The notes below the pieces were generated by a model. It was not told where the DNA came from and searched no databases. It saw nothing but the letters and a program-made list of their open reading frames with translations. This document shows positions 1 to 6,756 of a stretch of DNA of 11,794 nucleotides, in pieces. Positions within the stretch are counted from its first letter, which is position 1, and every line of letters starts with the position of its first letter. The position numbers were made by a program, and so were the translations under genes. The stretch is from Treponema sp. Its GTDB lineage: Bacteria; Spirochaetota; Spirochaetia; Treponematales; Breznakiellaceae. Location of the stretch: NCBI GenBank assembly GCA_031275035.1, contig JAISPH010000109.1, positions 1 through 11,794 on the forward strand. The letters run 5' to 3'.

Positions 1-45
1 CAAAATCAGGATAATTCCTGCTAAAACGTATAACTTGGCTTTCAT
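1..45 (-). CDS. N-terminus of an exported or membrane protein, cut by window edge
   Basis: Only the first 15 codons are inside the window. They read MKAKLYVLAGIILIL, a short basic start followed by a hydrophobic stretch, as in a signal peptide, lipoprotein leader or membrane anchor. The ATG (complement of 43-45) is well supported: a perfect AAGGAG ribosome-binding site lies at complement 51-56, five bases upstream, and a near-consensus promoter lies behind it at 89-117. The gene runs leftward out of the window, so family and function cannot be judged. It is divergent from the chagasin-like gene at 216. I am fairly sure a gene starts here because the promoter, ribosome-binding site and hydrophobic N-terminus agree; I infer nothing about what it does. 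Confidence 0.75.
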   Translation of the reverse strand, partial: MKAKLYVLAGIILIL

Positions 46-72
46 AGTAACTCCTTAGACTGTTTTACCTCT

Positions 73-85
73 CTAACTTAGTTAG
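73..85. promoter_or_regulatory. 13-bp palindrome, candidate operator over the transcription start
   Basis: CTAACT-T-AGTTAG is a perfect inverted repeat with 6-base arms and a single central base. It lies just downstream of the -10 box of the left-edge gene's promoter and covers the predicted +1 near 82, where a repressor would block initiation. Its direct presence is seen; the operator role is inferred. With a 1-base centre it cannot form a good RNA hairpin, so a protein-binding site is more likely than a terminator. Confidence 0.45.
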
Positions 86-88
86 TTC

Positions 89-117
89 AGAATAACAATC
101 TATGGAAAATATGTCAA
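89..117 (-). promoter_or_regulatory. Sigma-70-type promoter of the left-edge gene
   Basis: On the minus strand a perfect -35 box TTGACA (complement 112-117) is followed by exactly 17 bases and a -10 box TATTCT (complement 89-94; five of six match TATAAT). The predicted transcription start is near position 82, giving a leader of about 37 bases that includes the AAGGAG site. This is the best promoter match in the window. Confidence 0.75.
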
Positions 118-215
118 GCGATATTGAAACCCAGACTATGGCCGGCGTCCGCCGCAGAGCTTCCCCCGCACGCGGGTTCTTGAGTAATAGACCCCGCTAT
201 GCATAAACTGAACAG

Positions 216-599
216 GTGAAAAAAGTAATTATCCTTGCGGCGTTTTTGGAGTTCTGCGCCGCCGTCTTTGCCGCCCCCATCCGGGAGCGCGGAAAACACA
301 TTACCATAGAGCTTGAAGGCAGCCCGGCCACCGGTTATTCGTGGACCTATACCATGGAGCCCGCGGGCATTGTGCGGGAACTTTCGGCGGAATACCGGAG
401 GGACGGTTCCGCGGATACCGGAGGCCGTGCCGGCAGGGGCGGCGTTTTTGTTTTTGTCTTTGAAAGCGTAAAGCCGGGTTCGGCGGATCTGCGGTTCAGC
501 TATGCCCGCCCCTGGGAAAGCGGCGTTGAACCGGCGGAAAGGGCGGACTACCGCCTTACCGTAAACAGGGCGGGGGAAATACAGGCGCAAAAACGCTAA
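216..599 (+). CDS. Chagasin-family (I42) cysteine protease inhibitor, exported
   Basis: A 127-residue protein with a signal peptide: Lys2-Lys3, a hydrophobic core to about residue 18, and likely cleavage after Ala19. The mature part has the three binding loops of the chagasin family in order: GSPATGYSW at 35-43 (the NPTTGY-type loop), GRGG at 73-76, and RPWE at 98-101. Family members are tight inhibitors of papain-type cysteine proteases; in bacteria the target is usually unknown, so the role here (periplasm or surface, own or host protease) is inference. The start is GTG because an in-frame TAA sits at 204-206 and no other start fits; there is no convincing Shine-Dalgarno. A weak promoter-like pair, TTGAGT (180-185) and CATAAA (202-207), would put the transcript start almost on the GTG. 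A six-codon frame from ATG 199 ends across the GTG. Confidence 0.85.
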   Translation: MKKVIILAAFLEFCAAVFAAPIRERGKHITIELEGSPATGYSWTYTMEPAGIVRELSAEYRRDGSADTGGRAGRGGVFVFVFESVKPGSADLRFSYARPWESGVEPAERADYRLTVNRAGEIQAQKR

Positions 600-601
600 G
601 C

Positions 602-841
602 GGCCCCGGCTAAGGCATCACCCAAGACCGGCATCCAGGGCCCGCCCGGACACGGCGCTCAAGACATCGAGCGTGTTTCCTGGACCAGGTAACGCGGCGT
701 GGCCCCGGCTAAGGCATCACCCAAGACCAACATCCAGGGCCCGCCCGGATACGGCGCTCAAGACATCGAGCGTGTTTTCTGGACCAGGTAACGCGGCGTG
801 GGCCCCGGCTAAGGCATCACCCAAGACCAACATCCAGGGCC
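602..841. repeat. Tandem repeat of 99-100 bp, 2.4 copies
   Basis: Copy 1 is 602-700, copy 2 is 701-800 and partial copy 3 is 801-841. Copies 1 and 2 differ at four positions (GG/AA in the run after GACC, C/T before ACGGCG, C/T before CTGGACC, plus an extra G at the end of copy 2). Each full unit contains a small inverted repeat CGCTC-8-GAGCG (656-673 in copy 1) and the near palindrome CCTGGACCAGG (679-689). Copy 3 is the 3' end of the minus-strand ZIP gene, encoding its last residues ALDVGLG and stop, so the array looks like a tandem extension of that gene's tail and trailer. Whether the unit also occurs elsewhere in the genome cannot be seen here. Confidence 0.9.
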
Positions 842-1635
842 ATCATCAAAGCAAAACCCAGCATCAGGCCCGAAGTGGCAATGTGGTCGTTTCCCTCCCG
901 GTATGCCTCGGGGATCAGCTCTTCCGCAACCACAAAGATCATGGCCCCGGCGGCGAAGGAGAGGGCGTAGGGAAGTATGGTCTGCATCGAGGCGACCAGG
1001 GCCGCCCCCAGAACTCCGGCGATGGGTTCCACTATCCCCGAAGCCTGGCCGGCGAAGAAGGCCCTGAACCGGCTCATTCCGTCCCGGCGCAGGGGAATGG
1101 AAACCGCCGCCCCCTCGGGGAAATTCTGAAGCCCTATCCCCAGGGCCAGGGCAATGGCGCCGGCCATTCCCGCCCCCGGTATGCCCGCCGCCGCCGCCCC
1201 AAAACCTACCCCCACGGCAAGCCCCTCGGGGATATTGTGCAGAGTAATGGCCAGCACCAGCAGCAGGGACCGGCTCCAGTTAGTCTTGAGCCCCTCGGCA
1301 TTATCGTTTCCCTCGTGGAGATGGGGGAGGAGCCAGTCGGCAAGACGGAGAAAGAGGCCCCCCATAATAAAGCCGGCCGCCGCGGCGGCCCAGGGGGGAA
1401 GCCCCCTCCCCGCAGCGGCGGCATCCTCGGCCATGGTGATCGCCGGAAGCAGCAGGGAGAAAAAACTGGCGGCGATCATCACCCCGCCGGCAAAACCGAG
1501 CATACCGTCCAGAACGCTGCGGTTTATGGACCTGAAAAAGAATACCGTAGCCGCCCCCAGTGCGGTTACGCCGTAGGTAAAGAGACAGGCCAGCAAAGCC
1601 TGAAGGATAACATGCTGCCGGAGAAACCATTCCAT
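817..1635 (-). CDS. ZIP-family divalent metal transporter (GufA-like)
   Basis: A 272-residue, very hydrophobic protein with about eight membrane helices. The metal-site helices are clear: HNIPEG at 133-138 (helix 4) and QNFPEG at 170-175 (helix 5), each followed by the small-residue pattern typical of ZIP proteins; a further acidic motif AEELIPEA occurs in a late helix, and a His-containing segment LPHLHEG lies at 103-109 between helices 3 and 4. Length and motif spacing fit the GufA/ZIP11 branch, which imports or exports zinc and related ions across the inner membrane. The ATG at 1633-1635 lacks a good Shine-Dalgarno (only AAGAG two bases away) but has a TATAAT seven bases upstream, so the mRNA may be leaderless. 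The final ALDVGLG matches the usual family ending and lies inside repeat copy 3. The metal transported is not shown by the sequence. Confidence 0.93.
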   Translation of the reverse strand: MEWFLRQHVILQALLACLFTYGVTALGAATVFFFRSINRSVLDGMLGFAGGVMIAASFFSLLLPAITMAEDAAAAGRGLPPWAAAAAGFIMGGLFLRLADWLLPHLHEGNDNAEGLKTNWSRSLLLVLAITLHNIPEGLAVGVGFGAAAAGIPGAGMAGAIALALGIGLQNFPEGAAVSIPLRRDGMSRFRAFFAGQASGIVEPIAGVLGAALVASMQTILPYALSFAAGAMIFVVAEELIPEAYREGNDHIATSGLMLGFALMMALDVGLG

Positions 1636-1642
1636 AACTCTT

Positions 1643-1648
1643 ATTATA
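1643..1648 (-). promoter_or_regulatory. -10 box of the ZIP gene
   Basis: The minus strand reads TATAAT (complement 1643-1648), seven bases before the ZIP start codon. The expected transcription start falls at or next to the ATG. No recognisable -35 box is seen at 16-18 bases spacing, so the call rests on the perfect hexamer inside a short AT-rich intergenic region. Confidence 0.4.
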
Positions 1649-1671
1649 TATACCTGAAACCCGGTTTTGTA

Positions 1672-1677
1672 TATAAT
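1672..1677 (+). promoter_or_regulatory. -10 box of the XPB helicase operon
   Basis: A perfect TATAAT lies nine bases before the ATG at 1687. At 17 bases upstream is only a weak TATACC. The predicted start of transcription (about 1684) leaves almost no leader, matching the lack of a Shine-Dalgarno. The two divergent -10 boxes are 23 bases apart, so polymerase binding at one probably excludes the other. Confidence 0.4.
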
Positions 1678-1686
1678 AAACGGATC

Positions 1687-3519
1687 ATGCCGGTATCCGC
1701 CGCCGGGGGACGTTCCCCCAGGGGAAGCTTGAACGGCGTCCCCCCTGATAACGTTGTTTTTTCTCCGGGAGAGAAGCCGTTAATCGTGCAGAGCGACAGG
1801 ACCCTGCTCCTGGACGTTCATTCCCCCCTGGCCGGGGAGGCCCGGATAGCGATTATGCCCTTTGCGGATCTGGAGAAGTCCCCGGAACACATGCACACCT
1901 ACAGGATCAGCCCCATCTCCCTTTGGAACGCCGCCAGCGCGGGCCTTACCCCGGCGGACATTGTCAAGGCCCTGGAACGCTACAGCCGCTATGCCGTACC
2001 CAGGGGTATCCTGGAGGGCTTCTCCGATACCATGGCCCGCTACGGGCGGCTCAGGCTTACCGCGGATACGGCCTCCGGGGCCGCGGAGGATCTGCTCCTT
2101 CTGGCGGATGACCGGGAGGCCGCGGCGGAGATAGGGGCGGCCAGGGCGCTGGGGAAGTATCTTGCCGGAACCGGAGACGGCCGGAGCTTCCGTCTCAGGC
2201 TTATCGACCGGGGCACGGTAAAGCGGGAGCTGATCCGCCTGGGCTGGCCCGTTAAGGACGAGGCTCCCCTGCGGGACGGCGGGGTCCTGGAACTGAATCT
2301 CCGCCGGATCAGCGCTTCGGGCAGGCTCTTTGCTCCCCGGGATTACCAGCTTGAAGCGGCCCAGTCGGTCCTGGGCGGCGGCGGCCCCGGCACAGGCTAT
2401 GGGGTGGTGGTGCTTCCCTGCGGCTCCGGCAAAACCCTGGTGGGCATGGTTTTCATGTCCCTGCTGAAAACCAATACCCTGGTACTGACCACCAATGTGG
2501 CGGCGGTGCATCAATGGATCGACGAACTGCTGGACAAGACGGATCTGGCCCCGGAGTCAATCGCCGAGTATACCGGAGATTCCAAGGGGGTAGCCCCGGT
2601 TACCATCGCCACCTACCAGATCCTCACCTGGCGTCCCCGGAAGGACGGGGACTTTCCCCACTTCAAGCTTTTCCGGGAACGGCCCTGGGGGCTCATCATC
2701 TATGACGAAGTTCATCTGCTCCCGGCGCCGGTATTCCGGGTTACCGCGGAACTGCAGGCGGTGCGGCGACTGGGCCTTACGGCAACCCTGGTCAGGGAGG
2801 ACGGGGAGGAAGAGGCGGTCTTCAGCCTGGTAGGGCCCAAACGTTACGATGTTCCCTGGAAGGATCTGGAAAGCCGGGGCTGGATTGCGGAGGCCCTCTG
2901 TACCGAGGTAAGGCTGGACCTGCCGGAGCCGCTGAAGATTCCCTATGCGGTGGCGTCCCCCCGGGAAAAGTACCGTATCGCCAGCGAGAACCCCCTCAAG
3001 GAGCCGGTGGTCCGGGAGCTTATCGAGAATCACCCCGGAGATCAGATCCTGGTGATAGGCCAGTATATCAGCCAGCTTGAATCGATCTCCCGGCTGCTCA
3101 AGGCGCCGCTTATCACCGGAAAGACCCCCAACGCCGAGCGGGAGCGGATCTACGGCGCCTTTAAGCGGAGGGAGGTCCGGGTTATCGTCGTGTCGAAGGT
3201 AGCGAACTTTGCCATCGATCTGCCCGACGCGTCTATGGCGGTGCAAGTTTCCGGCAGCTTCGGTTCCCGCCAGGAGGAGGCCCAGCGGCTGGGACGTATA
3301 CTGCGGCCCAAGGGACTTGCCCCGGATGGAACCCTGTCCGGGACGGGTCCCGCCCGGAATTCCTATTTCTATACCATCGTTTCCCGGTACACCGTGGAGG
3401 AAGATTTTGCCGCAAACCGCCAGAAATTTCTCGCCGAACAGGGATACCGCTATACCATTCAGCATTGGGCAGGCTTCGGAAAAGGCCCGGAAGGCGAAGC
3501 CCCTGCGGAGATCCGGTGA
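1687..3519 (+). CDS. XPB/Rad25 (ERCC3)-family DNA repair helicase
   Basis: A 610-residue superfamily-2 helicase. The N-terminal block (about 31-130: [23 protein letters not shown]) matches the N-terminal region of bacterial XPB proteins. The motor follows: Walker A PCGSGKT with Lys249, motif II DEVH at 340-343 as in eukaryotic XPB, motif III GLTAT, the XPB signature RED at 370-372, and motif [11 protein letters not shown] with Gln533, Arg534 and Arg537. Family members unwind or translocate on DNA in 3'-5' direction during repair; the precise bacterial role is poorly defined. ATG 1687 is the only ATG upstream of the conserved block and has a TATAAT nine bases before it; TTG 1729 with AGGGG four bases away is an alternative. 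The open frame continues upstream to 673, but only as antisense of the ZIP gene. Its TGA overlaps the next start, so the two are translationally coupled. Confidence 0.94.
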   Translation: MPVSAAGGRSPRGSLNGVPPDNVVFSPGEKPLIVQSDRTLLLDVHSPLAGEARIAIMPFADLEKSPEHMHTYRISPISLWNAASAGLTPADIVKALERYSRYAVPRGILEGFSDTMARYGRLRLTADTASGAAEDLLLLADDREAAAEIGAARALGKYLAGTGDGRSFRLRLIDRGTVKRELIRLGWPVKDEAPLRDGGVLELNLRRISASGRLFAPRDYQLEAAQSVLGGGGPGTGYGVVVLPCGSGKTLVGMVFMSLLKTNTLVLTTNVAAVHQWIDELLDKTDLAPESIAEYTGDSKGVAPVTIATYQILTWRPRKDGDFPHFKLFRERPWGLIIYDEVHLLPAPVFRVTAELQAVRRLGLTATLVREDGEEEAVFSLVGPKRYDVPWKDLESRGWIAEALCTEVRLDLPEPLKIPYAVASPREKYRIASENPLKEPVVRELIENHPGDQILVIGQYISQLESISRLLKAPLITGKTPNAERERIYGAFKRREVRVIVVSKVANFAIDLPDASMAVQVSGSFGSRQEEAQRLGRILRPKGLAPDGTLSGTGPARNSYFYTIVSRYTVEEDFAANRQKFLAEQGYRYTIQHWAGFGKGPEGEAPAEIR

Positions 3520-5678
3520 AACGGGCGTTCCGTTCCGTGGACGACTGGAAGTCGGCCCTGACAACCCTGCCGGACAATGTCTACTTTGAATTGATGCGGA
3601 GCGTCTTCGGCAGCATCAAAACGCCCTTCAGCAAGCACCGGCTTATGGAGGATCTGGCCGCCTTTCTCTCCCGTAAAAACATTCAGGAAACTATCGCCGC
3701 CTATATTGATGAACGGGACGCCCGGATCATCGCCGCCGTGGCGGTACTGTATGAACCCGTACCGGGGGAGTTGGAAAGTTTTTTTGCCGGAGAATTTACC
3801 TATGCCGATATTCAGGGGATACTGCTTAACCTGGAGGAACGGCTTATCCTCTACCGCTTTATGGACGGGGTTCAGCGCCGCCTGGCGCTGAACCCCCTGC
3901 TGGAGCCGGTCCTGGCTCCGGTCATTGCCGGCTGGGGCGTCCTTTTTCCTCCAGTCCCGGCGGCGTCCGTGCCGGCGGCGTCCGGAACTGCGGAGGCCGT
4001 TCCGGGGAAAGCCGCGGAGAAAACGGCGCCGCCGGGACCGGAGGTGGACGACCGGCTCTTTGCCGCTCTCTTTGCCTTTGCCGGGGATGCGGGGGAATTC
4101 TATAAAGCGGAGGGGGGCATACGGAAAAAGGTCCTTGACGACGGAGCCAGGATCTTTCCGGGACTGCGGCTGGACCTGCACGTGGGGGCGATGCAGTGCC
4201 TGGAACTGCTCCGCCTGGACGGAGACCGGCTTGAACCCAACGAAGGGAAGCTGATCTTTTTTAACGATCTTACCTTTCAGGGGCGGCTTGAGTACTATGC
4301 CGCGGGCATGGGGATATACCTGATCTATTCCCGTTCCGCCCTCGTTTATTTTCAGCGGGGCCGGATTCAGATTTTGGTCCGGCTGATCCACGGGCTTACG
4401 GGCTCCCTGGAACGGAACCGGCTCTATCCGGCCCTTACCCTGCGGCGGCTTGCCTTCATCCTGCTGCGTGAAGAGGACGGCGGTCTCAAGGAGGGTTCTG
4501 ACGAAAGCCTGGTGTTTGAATCCGTCATGACGGCTTTGGAAGAAACGGGGCTCCTCCGCGCCGCCGGTTCCGGGTTGTGGATCAGGCCGGACATCCCGGA
4601 CCGGGAACGGCCCGCCCTCTCCGGCCCGGACCAGGCCGGGGGCCCCGCCCATACCGCCGCCATGGACACGGCCTTTTCCTGTATCCTCTATCCGGGGATC
4701 GCCTTTGCCGATGCGGCGGCCCTTGCCTTTTTCTGCTCCGCCCGGGAGACCGGGGCGGTGGTACGCTTCGAGTTAACCCGGAATTCGGCGGTCCGGGGCT
4801 TTAACCGGGGCATGGACGCCGCCTCCATGCTGGAACTGCTGAACCGTCTTACCGGCGGGCGGATCGACGGAAACCTGGACTGGACCCTGAAGGACTGGGA
4901 GAGCCGCTACTCCGGCGTTGCCCTTCACGAGGGAATTGTGATGATCCTTGCTCCTGAACGGCGTTACCTAGCCGAGGCCATGGCCCCGCTGATTGCCCGC
5001 GTCCTTGCTCCGGGGGTGTACCTTCTTTCGGCGGCGGAAACATCCGAGGCGGTCAAGTGGCTTGCAAAGAGCGGCGTGGACATCGTCGCCCAGCCGCCCC
5101 TCCGGAGCGGGGAGATTCAGAATGAATCCCGGATTTCCCCCTATCCCCCGCCGCCGGGGTCCGGGCAGGTTTTGGATCTTTCCCGGGGAAAAAGCAGCCC
5201 GCCGGATCCCGGAAAGGCGGAGCAGTACCGGGAACATTTCCGCCTCTTCCTGGGGAAGATGCAGCTTTCCAGGGCGGAGCGGGACGAGCTCTCCGCCCGC
5301 ATAGAACGGCGGCTGGTACTGACCGAATCCCAGCTTGCGCCCGCTTCCCTGCGCTATGAAAAACTGGAAGCCCGGGGCCTTGATTATGTGGGCAAGACCG
5401 TCATTGCCAAACAGGCCATCGCTTCAAAGCTTCCCGTCGAGGTTTTCTGGACCGGCCCCCAGGGGGAGGAACGGGTCCAGGGCGTTCCGGAGGCGCTGGA
5501 AAAAAGCGACGGGGAAACCCTGCTGGTCATACACCCGGCACGGATGCCGGCGGCATGGCTGCCGGCGTCATGGAAACCGGTAGAGGACCTGGGCCGGGAG
5601 GAGGCAGCCATCCTGCGCATTCCCATGGGCAAGATCAGCCTCCTGCGGCGGATCAAGCAGTCAATCTTCGGCGAATGA
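3516..5678 (+). CDS. XPB-partner-like protein, Helicase_C_3-like and WYL-like regions
   Basis: A 720-residue protein starting at GTG 3516 within the helicase stop (GTGA overlap), with GGAG five bases upstream; TTG 3465 is possible but has no such site. Parts: a helical N-terminal region (1-142) that looks like winged-helix repeats, a Pro/Ala linker (about 145-178), a second helical region to about 360, a Helicase_C_3/XPB-Ssl2-like block (about 380-524, beginning FSCILYPG and ending SGVDIV), a Pro-rich linker, and a C-terminal beta-rich region (about 567-720; VEVFWTGPQG, GETLLVIH) resembling WYL-type domains. No Walker or nuclease motif is visible. Actinobacterial xpb genes sit beside a helicase-associated protein of the same general plan, so this is probably the XPB partner. 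That is a recall-based comparison without alignment; the WYL part is the least certain. Confidence 0.8.
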   Translation: MKRAFRSVDDWKSALTTLPDNVYFELMRSVFGSIKTPFSKHRLMEDLAAFLSRKNIQETIAAYIDERDARIIAAVAVLYEPVPGELESFFAGEFTYADIQGILLNLEERLILYRFMDGVQRRLALNPLLEPVLAPVIAGWGVLFPPVPAASVPAASGTAEAVPGKAAEKTAPPGPEVDDRLFAALFAFAGDAGEFYKAEGGIRKKVLDDGARIFPGLRLDLHVGAMQCLELLRLDGDRLEPNEGKLIFFNDLTFQGRLEYYAAGMGIYLIYSRSALVYFQRGRIQILVRLIHGLTGSLERNRLYPALTLRRLAFILLREEDGGLKEGSDESLVFESVMTALEETGLLRAAGSGLWIRPDIPDRERPALSGPDQAGGPAHTAAMDTAFSCILYPGIAFADAAALAFFCSARETGAVVRFELTRNSAVRGFNRGMDAASMLELLNRLTGGRIDGNLDWTLKDWESRYSGVALHEGIVMILAPERRYLAEAMAPLIARVLAPGVYLLSAAETSEAVKWLAKSGVDIVAQPPLRSGEIQNESRISPYPPPPGSGQVLDLSRGKSSPPDPGKAEQYREHFRLFLGKMQLSRAERDELSARIERRLVLTESQLAPASLRYEKLEARGLDYVGKTVIAKQAIASKLPVEVFWTGPQGEERVQGVPEALEKSDGETLLVIHPARMPAAWLPASWKPVEDLGREEAAILRIPMGKISLLRRIKQSIFGE

Positions 5679-5704
5679 AAACAGAAATATACAAGGAGAA
5701 ATAC

Positions 5705-6484
5705 ATGCCCCTACTGCCCTTTTCAAATCAGGCTGTGGAAACCAGCCAGGCGAAACTTGCGGTCCTTATTGATGCGGATAATACCCAGCCCGCAATCATA
5801 GAGGGCCTCCTTAACGAGGTGGCCAAATACGGCGTGGCCAGCGTTAAGCGGATCTACGGCGACTGGACCAGCACCAATCTCCGGTCATGGAAGGACCGGC
5901 TTCTGGAATACGCCATCCAGCCCATTCAGCAGTTTTCCTATACCACCGGAAAGAACGCCACCGACTCGGCCATGATCATTGACGCCATGGACCTGCTCTA
6001 CAGCGAAAGGCTCGACGGCTTCTGCATCGTTTCCAGCGATTCCGACTTTACCCGCCTAGCCTCGCGGCTGCGGGAAAGCGGCCGTATCGTCTACGGCTTC
6101 GGCGAAAAGAAAACCCCCCGGGCCTTTGTTTCGGTCTGTGATAAGTTTATCTATACGGAGATCCTCAAGGAAACCCAGGAAGAAGCCGACGACGAGGACG
6201 CCCGGCCCGCCTCCCGTCCCCGCCGGGACTTCAAGGGAGACCGGAAACTCCTCAAACTCCTCCGGGATGCGGTGGACGATCTGGCGGACGAGTCCGGCTG
6301 GGCCTATCTGGGGGGCGTGGGCCAGAAGATCAACAACCGGTCCAGTGAGTTCGACCCCCGGAACTACGGCTTCAGGAAACTGGCGGATCTTTTCCGGGCC
6401 CTGTCCCAGTTCGAAACCGAGGAGCGCCCCCAGGAGCACGGCACTGGCCGGCAGGTCTATATCCGGTGGAAAAAGCGAAAGTAG
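5705..6484 (+). CDS. NYN-domain nuclease with C-terminal LOTUS/OST-HTH domain
   Basis: A 259-residue protein. Residues 17-155 form a NYN (DUF88/LabA-like, PIN-related) domain: LIDADN at 21-26 with Asp23 and Asp25, TGKNATDSAMIIDAMD with Asp87, and VSSDSDF with Asp112 and Asp114, the acidic metal-binding set expected of an active nuclease. An acidic-to-basic linker (156-167) leads to a LOTUS/OST-HTH domain (about 168-259: LGGVGQKINNR, FDPRNYGFRKLADLF), an RNA-binding winged helix in other systems. The predicted activity is endonucleolytic cutting of RNA; the substrate is unknown. The start is ATG 5705, with AAGGAG six bases upstream. ATG 5675 is also in frame and overlaps the previous stop as ATGA, but has no ribosome-binding site. 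The gene lies 26 bases after the XPB partner, so it probably belongs to the same operon. Confidence 0.92.
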   Translation: MPLLPFSNQAVETSQAKLAVLIDADNTQPAIIEGLLNEVAKYGVASVKRIYGDWTSTNLRSWKDRLLEYAIQPIQQFSYTTGKNATDSAMIIDAMDLLYSERLDGFCIVSSDSDFTRLASRLRESGRIVYGFGEKKTPRAFVSVCDKFIYTEILKETQEEADDEDARPASRPRRDFKGDRKLLKLLRDAVDDLADESGWAYLGGVGQKINNRSSEFDPRNYGFRKLADLFRALSQFETEERPQEHGTGRQVYIRWKKRK

Positions 6485-6498
6485 AGCCTCCGGCCTCC

Positions 6499-6531
6499 CC
6501 GGGGATCCCGCCCTTCATGCAGGATCCCCGG
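6499..6531 (+). terminator. Strong hairpin after the NYN gene, possible terminator
   Basis: CCGGGGATCC (6499-6508) pairs perfectly with GGATCCCCGG (6522-6531) across a 13-base loop, starting 14 bases after the NYN stop. No run of T follows, so it does not fit a classical intrinsic terminator; it may act as an mRNA 3'-end stabiliser or as a Rho-assisted or weak terminator. Confidence 0.45.
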
Positions 6532-6582
6532 CGGGACTCACGGCAGTAACGGACACATCCGGGAACCCCCCTGGGAGTCCGA

Positions 6583-6756
6583 ATGGTTTATACGTCCCTC
6601 CGGGCCGTTTGCCGGGAGGTATGGATTAGAGGGGCGCTGCCGCGGCGTCCGGCGGGCAGGACAGGCTGTTTTGCCGGCGGAACAGGGTATTTTGAGGGCG
6701 GGAAACGCTGGACGCCGAAGGGGAAGCGGTGTATAAAGAACCTGGGAGGATGTTAA
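6583..6756 (+). CDS. Possible small basic Cys-containing protein (57 aa)
   Basis: An open frame of 57 codons starts at ATG 6583 with GGGAG five bases upstream (6573-6577) and ends in TAA at 6754-6756. That stop overlaps the ATG of the next gene (TAATG), a typical translational-coupling arrangement. The product would be basic (many Arg and Lys, only two Glu), Gly-rich, with four Cys at residues 10, 29, 50 and 57 and motifs such as GCFAGGTGYF and KRWTPKGKR. I recognise no family. It has neither a signal peptide nor a membrane segment. In favour are the ribosome-binding site, the overlap and the fact that it fills a gap; against are its short length and the promoter-like sequence for the downstream gene inside it. 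Otherwise 6485-6755 is non-coding apart from the hairpin at 6499. Confidence 0.35.
   Translation: MVYTSLRAVCREVWIRGALPRRPAGRTGCFAGGTGYFEGGKRWTPKGKRCIKNLGGC
6709..6737 (+). promoter_or_regulatory. Possible promoter of the secreted acidic protein
   Basis: TGGACG (6709-6714, four of six to TTGACA) is followed by 17 bases and TATAAA (6732-6737, five of six). The start of transcription would be near 6744, directly before the GGGAGG ribosome-binding site at 6744-6749 of the gene at 6756. It lies inside the possible small gene at 6583, so the two calls compete in part. Confidence 0.35.

Noticed and set aside
165..184. CCCGC-AC-GCGGG followed by TTCTTG as a terminator
   Set aside because: The centre is too short for a stable loop, the T-run is poor, and no plus-strand gene lies upstream to be terminated.
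114..590. Minus-strand 158-codon frame
   Set aside because: Antisense to the chagasin-like gene, which carries all three family loops; no promoter or ribosome-binding site for the antisense frame.
717..833. Minus-strand 38-codon frame across repeat copies 3 and 2
   Set aside because: It overlaps the ZIP 3' end out of frame, exists only because of the repeat period, has no ribosome-binding site, and the frame is lost between copies 2 and 1.
602..841. CRISPR array
   Set aside because: Units of 99-100 bp are adjacent with no unique spacers; it is a simple tandem duplication.
673..1686. N-terminal 338 codons of the long open frame ending at 3519
   Set aside because: This part is antisense to the ZIP gene and crosses the tandem repeat; the translation is low-complexity Pro/Gly/Arg without domains, and XPB similarity begins only after ATG 1687.
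2557..3564. Minus-strand 335-codon frame
   Set aside because: Shadow of the XPB helicase gene; no domain or start signal, amino acid pattern mirrors GC-rich third positions.
3459..4652. Minus-strand 397-codon frame
   Set aside because: Antisense shadow of the XPB-partner gene, rich in Arg/Gly/Pro and without recognisable motifs.
6540..6625. Riboswitch or structured leader before the secreted protein
   Set aside because: Several GC-rich short inverted repeats (for example around 6594-6618) exist, but they match no riboswitch class I know and are expected by chance in such GC-rich sequence.
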